A stretch of DNA of 37,953 nucleotides from Coriobacteriaceae bacterium (GTDB lineage Bacteria > Actinomycetota > Coriobacteriia > Coriobacteriales > UMGS124), in the NCBI GenBank assembly GCA_019420325.1, contig JAHZHK010000015.1, positions 1 to 37,953 on the forward strand, in the 5' to 3' direction. The number at the start of each line of letters is the position of its first letter. Position 1 is the first letter of the stretch. Below, piece after piece: positions 17,005-25,655 of this stretch. A program made the position numbers and the translations under genes. The notes under the pieces are model-generated. The model was not told where the DNA came from and did not search any database. It saw nothing but the letters and a program-made list of their open reading frames with translations.

Positions 17005-18257
17005 ATGAGGGATCATTCTAAGCACATCGAGCTTGACCGCGAGGACGCGGTGGCGGCGATACTCGCTGCCTGCGACTTCCATCCTGCGCACGAGACGGTG
17101 CCGGTGGACGAGTCGTTTGGGCGGACGCTCGCCGCAGACGCCCTCGCACAGGTGACGCTGCCCAATTGCCTGACCTGCAACATGGACTCGGTGGCGCTTC
17201 GTTGGAGCGACTTCGAGGGTCTCGAGCCCGGCGAGGTTCCCGACATCTCCGGTTGGACCCGCGGCGTCGAGTGGCAGTTCGCAAACACCGGCGTCGGCAT
17301 GCCCGAGGGCTTTGACACGGCAGTGTGCATCGAGAACGCCCGGGTAAGTGACGATAACCAGACGCTTGAGGCCATCCTGCACGCACCGAGTGCCCGCTAT
17401 GCCGGCACCTCTCCCGCCGGCAGCCGCATGCATGCCGGCGACGTCATCCTGACGGCGGGCACGTTCGTGACGCCCGCCATCGCCTCCGCGCTTGCCGGCG
17501 CGGGCCTCACCGAGTGCGAGGTCCTCGCAAAGCCGAAGGTCGTGTTCATCCCCACGGGCAACGAGCTCGTTGCTCCCGGCGAAGAGGTGGGCCGCGGCAA
17601 GAACATCGAGTCGAACAGCCTCGTCATCAAGGGCAAGACCCTGGCGTGGGGCGGCGAGTGCAAGGTGTACCCCATCGTGCCCGACAAGCCCGACATGATT
17701 GAGGACGCCATTCACCGTGCCTGCGCCGAGGCCGACATCGTGGTGCTCAACGCTGGCTCCTCCAAGGGTTCCGACGACTGGGCGATGGAGATCCTCGACA
17801 AGATCGGCCGCGTCATCAACCACGAGGTCTCTCACGGCCCGGGCCATCATTCCAGCTACGCCGTGGTGGACGGCACGCCCATCGTGGGCATCAGCGGTCC
17901 CGCCCTGGGCGCGACCTTCACGACCGACTTCTACCTGAAGCCCGTCATCGACCTGTGGTACGGCAGGTCCACGACGCCGCAGCACGTGACCGCGCCGACC
18001 TGTTCTCGGCGCCCAAGGAGAAGGACAGGCGCGCCGGCGAGCTTCGCCCCGCCTTTGAGCGCACCACGCCGTTCCACTCCATCAGGCACATCGTGCTGAC
18101 GCAGGCCGAGGACGGCATCATCGAGGCAACGCCGCTCAAGTTCAAGCCCGGCGTTGTGCTGGGCGAGACGGCCGCCGGCTATTACCCGCTTGCAAATGGG
18201 TGCGGCCATGTGCCGCCGCAGGTGGGGGACATGATCGAGATCGAACTGAGGGGATAA
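17005..18257 (+). pseudogene. MoeA-like molybdopterin molybdotransferase family protein, frameshifted
   Basis: About 417 residues when one base is restored. Recognisable MoeA landmarks are NMDSVAL (MoeA: AMDGYAV), FIPTGNELV, GSSKGSDD, GPGHHSSYAVVDGTPIVGISGPALGA (MoeA: KPGKP...GLPGNP) and the C-terminal beta-domain. MoeA inserts molybdate into adenylylated molybdopterin in the cytoplasm. The MoeA KPGKP loop is replaced here by GPGHH, so the protein may have a different metal or role. Frame one ends in nonsense after WYGRSTTPQHVTA; frame two resumes with ADLFSAPKEKDR to 18257. One C restored in ACCGCGCC near 17991 repairs it. ATG 17005 has TGGGAGGAC ahead of it. The methyltransferase gene starts 3 bp after the stop. 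Confidence 0.75.
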
Positions 18258-18260
18258 AAC

Positions 18261-19082
18261 ATGCAGGCAGAAAGCGGACTTGACTGGAACGAGCTCTGGA
18301 AGCAGCGCGCCAAGTGCGAGGAGGGCCTCGAGAATGAGGCATACTGGGACAAGCGTTCCCAGAAGTTCTCGGCCACGTGCGCCCGCAGCGGCTACGCCAA
18401 CGACTTCCTCGGCCGCGCCGGTGTGCGCCCCGGTGAGACGGTCATCGACATGGGCTGCGGCACGGGGTCGCTTGCGCTGCCCCTCGCCAACGAGGGCGTC
18501 AACGTGGTGGCGTGCGACCTTTCGAGCGGCATGCTCGGCAAGCTTCGCGAGCAGGCCGAGGCCGACGGCGTCATCGACAACCTCGACATCCGTAAGGTGA
18601 GCTGGCTTGACTCTTGGGAAGACCTGCCCGTGGCCGACGTCTTCTTCGCGTCGCGTTCGCTCTTTTCGCGCGACTTGCGCGAGACGCTGCTCAAGATGGA
18701 AGCCCACACGCGCCGTCGTGTGTGCATCGCCGTCTCCACGAGCTTCTCGCCTGGCCACGACCACGAGATGCTCAAGGCCATCGGCCGACCCGAGCCCAAC
18801 CAGTCCGAGGCGACCTTCATCGTGAACCTCCTGCTTGAGATGGGCCGTCTGCCCGAGCTGTCCTACATCCTGCACGACAGACCTGTTTTTGGCGAGACCA
18901 TCGAAGAGGTGCGCGCGAACTACGAGCGCGAGGACGGCCCCTTCACGCCTGAGGAAGAGGCCCTGCTCGACGCCCATATCGCCAAGCATTACAGCATGGG
19001 CGTCGACGAGGAGGGCAACCCCGTTGTGCTGCGCGACTATCGCCACCGCAACGAGTGGGCATTCATCTCCTGGAACCTGTAG
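18261..19082 (+). CDS. Class I SAM-dependent methyltransferase
   Basis: A 273-residue soluble methyltransferase. The SAM-binding motif I VIDMGCGTGS is at residues 61-70, followed by VVACDLSSGML (motif II acidic residue) and VADVFFASRSLF (motif for the following strand). Residues ~190-273 form an extra C-terminal region with no known motif. The substrate is not predictable. Its position, 3 bp after the MoeA-like gene and 21 bp before the DUF364 gene, shows that the three are one operon; methylation of a metal-chelating small molecule or of a cofactor would fit. Start ATG 18261 is preceded by GAGGGGAT. Confidence 0.85.
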   Translation: MQAESGLDWNELWKQRAKCEEGLENEAYWDKRSQKFSATCARSGYANDFLGRAGVRPGETVIDMGCGTGSLALPLANEGVNVVACDLSSGMLGKLREQAEADGVIDNLDIRKVSWLDSWEDLPVADVFFASRSLFSRDLRETLLKMEAHTRRRVCIAVSTSFSPGHDHEMLKAIGRPEPNQSEATFIVNLLLEMGRLPELSYILHDRPVFGETIEEVRANYEREDGPFTPEEEALLDAHIAKHYSMGVDEEGNPVVLRDYRHRNEWAFISWNL

Positions 19083-19103
19083 CGAGCGATTTGGAGACAT
19101 GCG

Positions 19104-19919
19104 ATGATTGATGTCAATTCACCCAACCGCTGGTACCTTTACGACGCCCTTATCGAAGGCGTGCCCGAGGACGTGCTGGTGACGCGCTTGTGCCTGGGTG
19201 CGAACTGGTCATATGTCGAGGCCGAGTGCGGTATGGGCGTCGCCATGACGTGCACGGGCGGCAGCCGCGCCATCGACAAGGCGCCGCTTGTGGGCCGTTC
19301 CCTGCGCGAGGTTGCGGCCCTGTCCAAGTCGTGGAGCTTTGCCGAGGCGACGCTGGGCGTGGCGGCCCTCAACGCCTGGTACTCGCGTCGCGAGCTCATC
19401 GAACCGTACGGTGCGGTGTTCGACGACATAGGCGAGCTGCCCGAGGGCATCGAGCGTCGCGCGGACGCCTTCGCCATGTATGCCGAGGAGATGCCCGGCA
19501 AGCGCGTGACCGTGGTGGGCCACTTCCCCCACGTGGAGCGCATCGCCAAGGCCCGCGGCGGCATCCTCACCGTGCTCGAGCGCAACTGCACCGACAACCT
19601 CGACACGCCCGACCCGGCCTGCGAGTACATGATTCCCGAGCAGGACTACCTGTTCATGACGGGTGTCACGTTCACGAACAAGACCATGACCCGCCTGCTT
19701 GAGCTGGCGCGCATGGGAAACAAGCCCCACACGGTGCTCGTCGGTCCCAGCGTGGTGCCCTCGCCTGTCTTCTTCGACCTGGGCGTTGAGTGTCTGGCCG
19801 GCAGCGTCGTCGTGGACCCCGAGGGCGTGCGCACCCTCGTCGAGCGCGGATCGGGCCAGCTCTTCGGCACCTCGCTGCTCATGTTCGACTGCTTCTCCCC
19901 CGCCAGCGGCCGCAGGTAG
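19104..19919 (+). CDS. DUF364/DUF4213 putative heavy-metal chelation protein (1)
   Basis: A 271-residue protein. The N-terminal ~100 residues (LVTRLCLGANWSYVEAECGMGVAMT, SWSFAEATLGVAALNAWYS) fit DUF4213, and the rest (KRVTVVGHFPHVERI, LTVLERN, YLFMTGVTFTNKTMTRLLELA, HTVLVGPSVVPSPVFFDLGVECLAGSVV) fits DUF364, described as putative heavy-metal chelation domains. Such genes often accompany FecCD-type metal importers, as here. Biochemical role is unproven. It is the last gene of the MoeA-like/methyltransferase operon and is followed by a good terminator. The second family member is at 21479. The ATG at 19104 is preceded by a GGAGAC sequence. Confidence 0.85.
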   Translation: MIDVNSPNRWYLYDALIEGVPEDVLVTRLCLGANWSYVEAECGMGVAMTCTGGSRAIDKAPLVGRSLREVAALSKSWSFAEATLGVAALNAWYSRRELIEPYGAVFDDIGELPEGIERRADAFAMYAEEMPGKRVTVVGHFPHVERIAKARGGILTVLERNCTDNLDTPDPACEYMIPEQDYLFMTGVTFTNKTMTRLLELARMGNKPHTVLVGPSVVPSPVFFDLGVECLAGSVVVDPEGVRTLVERGSGQLFGTSLLMFDCFSPASGRR

Positions 19920-19941
19920 GGAAGTGAGCGGAGAGTGGAAT

Positions 19942-19980
19942 GGGCCTGCCTGCCAAATCCTGGCGAGCAGGCCCGTTTTT
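19942..19980 (+). terminator. Terminator closing the MoeA-like/DUF364 operon
   Basis: GGGCCTGCCTGCCA (19942-19955) pairs with TGGCGAGCAGGCCC (19961-19974) with two internal mismatches, followed by GTTTTT. Confidence 0.88.
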
Positions 19981-20162
19981 GTTGCAGTGGGCTTTGATTT
20001 TTAGACATGAAAGAGTCGGGTTTGGTGTCCAGAAATCAAAAAGACGATGGGACGCTCGCCTTGATGTACGGGAGTTGGCCATCAGTGTCCTTCGTTTGCC
20101 AACCGGACAACCAAAACCATGGGCTACAATTCGACCGACGGTGTCCGAGCGAAAGGTCTTTC

Positions 20163-21335
20163 ATGTTTCAGGTCAGCCCACAAGACCGCTATGTGCTCAT
20201 GCGCAAGGACACTGCTGTGTGTTCCTTCACCTATAACTTGCGTCGTCGTGCGGTACATGACCTGGAGGTTTACGACGCATCCAATGCACCGTGGGGTGCC
20301 AGCGCTGCCGACGGGTCGGTCGATCCCATGCAGTTGAGCTGGTGGATTTCTTACCGTTATATCCCCACGGGCAGAGCGGGGCTTTCTTGCATCCTGCGCG
20401 GTGCGGGCTGTGCCGACCCGGCTTCTCTGCTTTTCAAGACGCTTGCCCTCAACCTTTCCGATCAGTACTGGATTCGACCGGAGGGGCTTGCTCTGGCTTG
20501 GGGGGACATCAATTATTTTGAGAATCCCTATGTCGATGGGCGTCCTGGCTGGACGGCTCAAGACGGCGTGCATGTGCGCATGGGGCCGGGAAGTGCGACT
20601 TCTGGCCAGCTTGCCAAGCGTTGGGAATGCCGAGAGGGTAAGAATCTCCTCGTCAAAGGCTCATCGTCGAGCGATTGCCATGAGCCATGGGCCGAGCTTT
20701 TGACATCCGAGCTGTGTCGTGCCGTGCTGCCAGATGGTGCATGGGTTCCGTATTCGATTGGGGAGGACCCTTCGGGTCAGCCCGTTAGCGTGTGCGAGTG
20801 CTTTGTCGATAAGGACACGGAGTTTGTCGCGCTCGACGATGTGGTGCGCCATTTCGACGCCCCAGTCGAGGCGAGCCTCCATGAGGCTTATGTTGGTATT
20901 CTCGAGGGTCTGGGGTTGAAGAACGCGCGCGCGGCGGTTGACCGGGAGCTGGTGATTGACTTTCTCGGCGCAAACGATGACCGTCATGAGTTCAACCTCG
21001 GCATCTTGCTGGACTCAGATTCTCGCAAGCCCCTGGGCGTCGCGCCGATTTTCGACAACGGGCGGGCTTTTTATCATGCCGCACGCACTGAGGCGCAGCT
21101 TATCGACGGACTTTTTCCCTATGATGCGCGCGCCTTTGACAACGGGGAGGCAGGCCCGCTTGCCCTCGTGCGCGACTTCTCCTGGCTTGATTTCGACACC
21201 TTGCGTTCTTTCGCCCCCGTTGTGGATGACATCATGTCGCACGCACAGCATCCAGATTGGTTCGCCCGAGCAGCCCAGAAGCAGTATCTCCTGCGAGTGG
21301 ACGCCTTGGAGCGCGCGGCGATGGGCGGAAAGTGA
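20163..21335 (+). CDS. HipA-like protein kinase domain protein (orphan)
   Basis: A 390-residue protein. The C-terminal half has the catalytic signature of HipA/CtkA-like kinases: NDDRHEFNLG at residues 271-280 (catalytic Asp, Asn metal ligand) and the DFG-like IFDNG with D298. Upstream, NLLVKGSSSSDCHEPWAELLTSELC matches the phosphate-binding lysine region. HipA proper is a toxin partnered by HipB; no HipB-like gene or short helix-turn-helix gene adjoins, so this is better seen as a stand-alone HipA-like kinase of the kind common in Coriobacteriia. I took ATG 20163, with AAAGG six bases before it, over an upstream in-frame ATG at 20007, whose extra 52 residues look non-coding. A hairpin follows the stop. 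Confidence 0.72.
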   Translation: MFQVSPQDRYVLMRKDTAVCSFTYNLRRRAVHDLEVYDASNAPWGASAADGSVDPMQLSWWISYRYIPTGRAGLSCILRGAGCADPASLLFKTLALNLSDQYWIRPEGLALAWGDINYFENPYVDGRPGWTAQDGVHVRMGPGSATSGQLAKRWECREGKNLLVKGSSSSDCHEPWAELLTSELCRAVLPDGAWVPYSIGEDPSGQPVSVCECFVDKDTEFVALDDVVRHFDAPVEASLHEAYVGILEGLGLKNARAAVDRELVIDFLGANDDRHEFNLGILLDSDSRKPLGVAPIFDNGRAFYHAARTEAQLIDGLFPYDARAFDNGEAGPLALVRDFSWLDFDTLRSFAPVVDDIMSHAQHPDWFARAAQKQYLLRVDALERAAMGGK

Positions 21336-21359
21336 TTGTGGCAAGCGAGCCTGCCACAA
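21336..21359 (+). terminator. Weak hairpin after the HipA-like gene
   Basis: TTGTGGCA (21336-21343) and TGCCACAA (21352-21359) form a perfect 8-bp stem. Only three T residues follow, so termination would be weak. Confidence 0.4.
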
Positions 21360-21478
21360 GGTTTGCCTCACTTGGTTGCATTTGGCCTGGTTATGGGCTG
21401 ATATGCGTGATATAAGGGGACGAGACGTCAGCTGCCGTGAGGCGAGGGGACCGAACGCCTGATTCTAGGAGGCCTTTC

Positions 21479-22243
21479 ATGCTGCAGGAGAAGATTCTGG
21501 AAGCCGCGCGCCCGTACCTTGAGGGAAGGACAGTGACCGACCTCGTCTTGGGAATCGCGCTTTTCGCGGCCGAGCTCGACGGGGAGAACGTCGGCGTCTC
21601 GTACATGCTGCGAGACAGCCTGCCCTCGGGGTGCGGCTCGTTCGGCTTTGCCCGCCAGGCTCTCGGCAAGGACGCCTACGAGGTGGCGAAGCTCTTAGTC
21701 GAGGGAACCGACGACGCGCAGCGCGGCCTGGGGGCCGCCGTGCTCAACGCGGCGAGCCACAGTGTCCCGCTCATGTTCTGCGACGATGACGCAGCGGCAC
21801 CCTTCGGCGTGAGCATCCGGCCCGGCGACAAGCTGGCGCTCGTCGGCTACATGGCTCCCGTTGCCAGACAGTTCGAGGGCAAGGTCGCCGAGACGGTCAT
21901 CTTCGACAGGGGCCGCAAGCTCGCGGGACACGCCGACGTCACGCCGTGTGCCCTGCAGGCCGAGGTCCTCCCCACGTGCGACATCGCGGTGTCGAGCGGC
22001 ACCTCCGTGGTGAACCGCACGGTCGAGGACCTGCTCGCGATGTGCCCCAACGCGCGCGAGTTCGTGCTCACCGGCACGTCGACGCCGATGTTCCCCACCG
22101 CCTACAAGGGCACGCGCGTCACGAGCCTGGCCGGAACCGCGTGGCGCCAGGACGCCAAGGACGACATCTTCCGCACCGTCGCCCTGGGCGGTGGCATGAT
22201 GGCCTGCCGACCCCTGCGCCAGAACGTCTGTGTGCGGGTGTAG
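21479..22243 (+). CDS. DUF364/DUF4213 putative heavy-metal chelation protein (2)
   Basis: A 254-residue protein of the same family as the one at 19104 but clearly divergent. DUF4213-like N-terminus (VTDLVLGIALFAAELDGENVGVSYML) leads to a DUF364-like C-terminal part (DKLALVGYMAPVARQF, VLPTCDIAVSSGTSVVNRTVEDLLAMC, FVLTGTSTPMFPTAY). It ends in a cysteine-containing segment, ACRPLRQNVCVRV. AGGAGG precedes ATG 21479 at ideal spacing. It has its own terminator and is separated from the first family member by the HipA-like gene, so it is probably a separate unit. Function unproven; a link with metal handling is by family name only. Confidence 0.8.
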   Translation: MLQEKILEAARPYLEGRTVTDLVLGIALFAAELDGENVGVSYMLRDSLPSGCGSFGFARQALGKDAYEVAKLLVEGTDDAQRGLGAAVLNAASHSVPLMFCDDDAAAPFGVSIRPGDKLALVGYMAPVARQFEGKVAETVIFDRGRKLAGHADVTPCALQAEVLPTCDIAVSSGTSVVNRTVEDLLAMCPNAREFVLTGTSTPMFPTAYKGTRVTSLAGTAWRQDAKDDIFRTVALGGGMMACRPLRQNVCVRV

Positions 22244-22286
22244 GGGCAGGGCGCAGGTGCTAAGGCAGGTTGATTGATCGATTCGA

Positions 22287-22336
22287 GCCTTCGGGTCAAG
22301 CTGTGTCGCATGGCTTGACCCGAAGGCTTTTCTTTT
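22287..22336 (+). terminator. Strong terminator after DUF364 protein 2
   Basis: GCCTTCGGGTCAAGC (22287-22301) pairs perfectly with GCTTGACCCGAAGGC (22313-22327), followed by TTTTCTTTT. The rest of 22244-22724 holds one copy of repeat family 2 and the AT-rich control region of the next gene; I see no gene there. Confidence 0.93.
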
Positions 22337-22429
22337 GCTGGCCGAGCTGTGCAGGAGCAGGGCCCTTCCTCGCCTGAAGGCCAGGTCCCGACGGCTCCCA
22401 TCGCGAACGGTTCGCTCAGGCTTGTTTTG

Positions 22430-22507
22430 CGAGCAATAGGTTGAGATATGCAACGTTTTTTAAGAGCAATGGCTGCCGAACCGTTAGATTTTTCAACCCG
22501 TAGCTCG
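22430..22507 (+). repeat. Repeat family 2, copy A (78-bp palindrome)
   Basis: A 78-bp element whose ends are inverted: CGAGCAATAGGTTGAGATAT at one end and ATTTTTCAACCCGTAGCTCG at the other. It matches 27769-27846, same orientation and same length, with ~60 of 78 identical. The arms are conserved and the loop is diverged, which points to selection on, or mobility of, the hairpin. Confidence 0.75.
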
Positions 22508-22623
22508 CGCGTCTGGGGCAAGGCTTGTTTTTGGGGTCATTGCGCAATTGGTGTTGGCTACAAACATAGGCATGGGTGCAAGACGCCGGTCTCGAGACGA
22601 CTTTCATGTGCCGGGCTTAACGT

Positions 22624-22709
22624 CTCTCAAATAATTTAAGAGATAATCGTCGAAACTTCTAAAAAATTTTGAGAGGTTATATACTATAGTTATCAAAATA
22701 TTTTAGAAG
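22624..22709. promoter_or_regulatory. AT-rich operator-like region upstream of the AAA ATPase
   Basis: Three related sites lie in 86 bp: CTCTCAAATAATTTAAGAG (22624-22642, inverted), CTTCTAAAAAATTTTGAGAG (22656-22675) and TCAAAATATTTTAGAAG (22693-22709, inverted). The last two form a 17-bp inverted repeat with one mismatch around TATACTATAG, a likely -10 region. The layout suggests a repressor gripping its promoter, possibly autoregulation; the regulator is unknown. Confidence 0.5.
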
Positions 22710-22724
22710 GATGGAGGGCATCCA

Positions 22725-24073
22725 ATGATGACGGCTGACTACTCCTCGCTTGTGAGGGGCCGAATCGAAGAGGAAATCGTTCGTCCGATTCTGCGCGATG
22801 AGATTATCCGCAACCTTCCAGCTCCCGCGCGCTTCAACCTCGTGCACATTATCACGGCATGCGTCGTTGCGGGAAGACCTTCTATCTCTTTCAACTCATG
22901 GCAAACATCCTCGATCAGGGCGTGCCTCGATCGAGGATGTTCTACTTCGACTTCTCCGATGTGCGCCTCAGGCCAATGGACCCCGATGTCATGGACCGCG
23001 TGGTAGACGAGTATTGGCGCCAGGTTCCCGAGGCGCGTGAGCAGGGATGCTACCTCTTCCTCGACGAGGTTCAGGAGACAGACGACTGGCAGGGTTTCTG
23101 CCAGCGTGTCGCCGAGCAGGAGAACGTGACTCTCGTCATCACAGGCTCGTCCTCGAAGGTGTCCTCCGAGGGTATAGCGACGAGCTTTCGGGGACGTTCC
23201 CACGTCCATGAGATGTGGCCGCTGTCTTTTTCCGAGTACTGCCGCTTCCACAACATCCCGCTGCCCGAGCCGGGGCAGGACGCCTTCTCACCCCAGATGA
23301 CTACCCGCTACGAGTCCGCGTTCGATGACTACCTGGTGTGGGGAGGGTTCCCCGGGATTCAACGCCAGGTTCCCGAGGACAGGGTGGAGCTGCTGCAGGG
23401 GTATGTTCGCGACGTCGTTGCCCGAGACGTTGCCGAGCGTTCGGGTCGCGAGGATATCTCTCTGGTGATGCAGCTGGCGCTGTTCGCGGTGCGCAACACC
23501 GGCTGCGAGCTCTCGGCCAACGAGCTTGTAGGCAAGCTGACCGACGCGGGCTACAAGGCGTACTGGGACAAGGTGAACCGCCTGCTCGAGCTGCTGAGGG
23601 AGGCGTACCTCATCCATTTCCTTCCCGAGTACTCTACGGCGCTCAAGCCAGGGATTTCTTGCGTGCCCAAGGTTTATGCTGAGGACCCCGGGATTGCCTA
23701 CGCGGTGTCTCGTGCAAACCAGCAGGACATCGGAAAGCGTCTGGAAACGGCCGTCTATATAGAGCTGTGTCGTCGCAACGCGGGCCGCCGCACAGAGACG
23801 ATAACCTCCCTCACGGTGCCGTCGGCCAAACGGGAAAAGGTCGACTTCCTTGTGGGGGATGCGCTCGGCATGGAGCCGTACGACCTGTATCAGGTTACCG
23901 TCGACATGACGTTGGAGAAGACGCGAAAGCGCGAGGTCTCGTCCCTGGAGGCGGGCATGCGCCTGGCCCACCTCGACAGGGGAACCATCATTACCTTGCG
24001 TGAGCAGGGCGAGATTTCGAGTGAAGCCGGTCAGATTGCCATCGTGCCTGCGTGGAAGTGGGCGCTGCGGTAA
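22725..24073 (+). pseudogene. AAA ATPase with DUF4143 C-terminus, frameshifted at Walker A
   Basis: About 449 residues after repair. Residues 1-44 (MMTADYSSLVRGRIEEEIVRP...) are in one frame up to HIIT. The frame then shifts and continues from MRRCGKTFYLFQLM. Together they give Walker A as GMRRCGKT, normal for AAA_14/DUF4143 ATPases. Walker B follows as CYLFLDEVQE, then the sensor VTLVITGSSS and RGRSHVHEMWPLSFSEY, and a DUF4143 nuclease-like C-terminal domain (YVEDP-type AEDPGIAYAV, KREKVDFLVG). One missing G in ACGGCATG near 22856 explains the break. Without repair, translation could restart at ATG 22859, which would lose the Walker A glycine. These proteins are widespread; roles in defence or toxin-like systems have been proposed but are not settled. 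GGAGGG precedes ATG 22725. Confidence 0.82.
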
Positions 24074-24079
24074 GGCATC

Positions 24080-24169
24080 ATGTGCGAAATCGCGGAATTC
24101 TCCGAGGGCGATTTCATCGATGCGGGCGAGGCCGATCGCCTGATCCGGGCAGAAAAGGGCTGGCTGTAG
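24080..24169 (+). CDS. Possible 29-residue ORF after the ATPase
   Basis: An acidic peptide, MCEIAEFSEGDFIDAGEADR..., starting 6 bp after the ATPase stop. It has no ribosome binding site of note and no recognised family. It may be a remnant of a longer gene that once followed the ATPase. Low confidence as a real gene. Confidence 0.2.
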   Translation: MCEIAEFSEGDFIDAGEADRLIRAEKGWL

Positions 24170-24178
24170 CGATGGGGG

Positions 24179-24463
24179 ATGGACTACAGGGTTCGTTATA
24201 CCAAGAGCGTGCCTGAGTTCATCCGTGTCGAGATTCAGACGCGCAAAGCCTATGGTCGCGTCGATTCGTTCGACACTGCTGATGAGCTGCTCTTATCGTA
24301 AAAACTGCGCATACTTCCACGAAACCTTAGGGACCGAATCGACGGAAAAGTCGTTTGCCCGATACCGTCTGATGGGATTGTTTGCAGCCTTTTGACCCCC
24401 GGCGGCCTTCTGCCCCTCGATTGGCGGGAAAGTCACCTGCTCAGAGTGCCACTAGATTCCTGA
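24179..24463 (+). pseudogene. Broken small ORF with internal stop
   Basis: One frame of 95 codons reads MDYRVRYTKSVPEFIRVEIQ... to a TAA at 24299, then continues open as KLRILPRNLRDRIDGKVVCP... to TGA at 24461. The region after the stop has protein-like composition (IPSDGIVCSLLTPGGLLPLD). It looks like a single ~94-residue gene interrupted by one stop or a nearby indel at the A-rich TCGTAAAAA. Family not recognised. The rest of 24074-24622 shows nothing else I can support. Confidence 0.35.
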
Positions 24464-24622
24464 GTGAAAAAAATGCAAGCCTGATAAGTGGAGAGATGGC
24501 CTATGGTGCGGTCCTGCCATTCGTGAAGGGATAAACGTGCCGTGGGTTCTTATTGCAATCTGCCGGTAGATGGGGCAATTGTTTTTTGAGTTTGCAATGA
24601 AGCCCCCGCCCCACCAGCCTTC

Positions 24623-25507
24623 CTATCTATATGTCCTTCGCAGGGAGCGCATGTAGGCGAGGAACCACTGTTGGGCTTCGGTGGGCACGGTGTCGCGTCG
24701 CCAGCAGATGGAGAAGCCCCAAGGCAGTTCCTTTATCGGAATGCCCACGGTCTTTTCTGACTCTGCGGTCGCCTCGATGTGGTTGCGGCAGGTGAGTCCG
24801 AGCGCTTTTCCGGCGCGGGCGTACTCGTAGACGCGAATCATCTCGCCGGTGAAGCGGATGTCGCAGTCGATGTGACGCTGTGCGAGCATCTGGATGAGCA
24901 GGCCCGTGTTCTGGTAGTCATCGCCCATCATGAGCACCGTGCGCCCCTTCAGGTCGGACAGGGCGATGTCTTCGCGGTGCGCGAGGGGGTCGGTGCGGTT
25001 GACCCAGAAGAACTGGTAGTCGTCCACGAGTGGCGTCGCCTCGAATGCCTCGGACACCGGGTTTACGAGCAGGGCAAAGTTGTAGTCTCCCTCGGCCAGA
25101 TGGCGGGCGCATTCCACGTCGGGCAACTCCTCGCAGGCCACTACTTGGCAGTTTGCCGAGTTGCGGTTGAAGGTCTCGATGACGTCTTCCCCCAGGTACC
25201 CCAGAAGGCCCACCGAGCAGCCCAGGCGAATGACGTTGCTCGCGTGTGCGGTAATGGCGTCGAGACCCCGGCGCAGCTCGCCCAGCTCGCGCTCGAACCC
25301 TTCGGCATAGGTGAGGAAAAGCTTGCCGTGCTCGGTGAGGGGGGAGGTGCCCGGCGCCCCGCTCCACAGGTGCACGCCGAGTTCCTGCTCGAGCCTGCGC
25401 ATCGCCCCGCCCAGGCCCTGGGGAGTGATTCCGAGGTCTTTTGCGGCGCGCGCCAGGCTGTGTTGACGCTGGAGTGTCGCGAAGTACGAGAACGCTTTGG
25501 TGTCCAT
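24623..25507 (-). CDS. LysR-family transcriptional regulator (1)
   Basis: A 294-residue LysR regulator. The N-terminal winged helix-turn-helix is at residues 1-60 (FSYFATLQRQHSLARAAKDLGITPQGLGGAMRRLEQELG); the rest is the two-lobed effector-binding domain (VIRLGCSVGLLGYLGEDVI onwards). The turn-helix segment TPQGLGGAMRRLE differs from the usual TQPALSRQI form. ATG 25507 has AAGGGGGAT ahead of it; the ORF extends 58 codons upstream without homology. It is transcribed divergently from the flavoprotein at 25855, the standard position for a LysR activator of its neighbour. The effector is probably that enzyme's substrate (inference). Confidence 0.9.
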   Translation of the reverse strand: MDTKAFSYFATLQRQHSLARAAKDLGITPQGLGGAMRRLEQELGVHLWSGAPGTSPLTEHGKLFLTYAEGFERELGELRRGLDAITAHASNVIRLGCSVGLLGYLGEDVIETFNRNSANCQVVACEELPDVECARHLAEGDYNFALLVNPVSEAFEATPLVDDYQFFWVNRTDPLAHREDIALSDLKGRTVLMMGDDYQNTGLLIQMLAQRHIDCDIRFTGEMIRVYEYARAGKALGLTCRNHIEATAESEKTVGIPIKELPWGFSICWRRDTVPTEAQQWFLAYMRSLRRTYR

Positions 25508-25655
25508 GCTTGTGCATCCCCCTTGATGCTGAAGCGGCGCCGTGCTGGCCTTATGTGCGCATTTTACCTCGCATGGAAGGCGAAGCGCGAGTTGGCCCGG
25601 GACAAGGAGCGGACGGACGGTTCGGGGCACGCGTGCCGCCACAGAGTTGTGCTGC

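Noticed and set aside
20007..20162. A 52-residue longer start for the HipA-like protein
   Set aside because: The extension overlaps the space after a terminator, has no ribosome binding site and no family similarity; ATG 20163 has AAAGG ahead of it.
24080..24301. A toxin-antitoxin pair formed by two short ORFs
   Set aside because: Neither peptide shows a known antitoxin or toxin fold, and the second frame continues past its stop as if broken.
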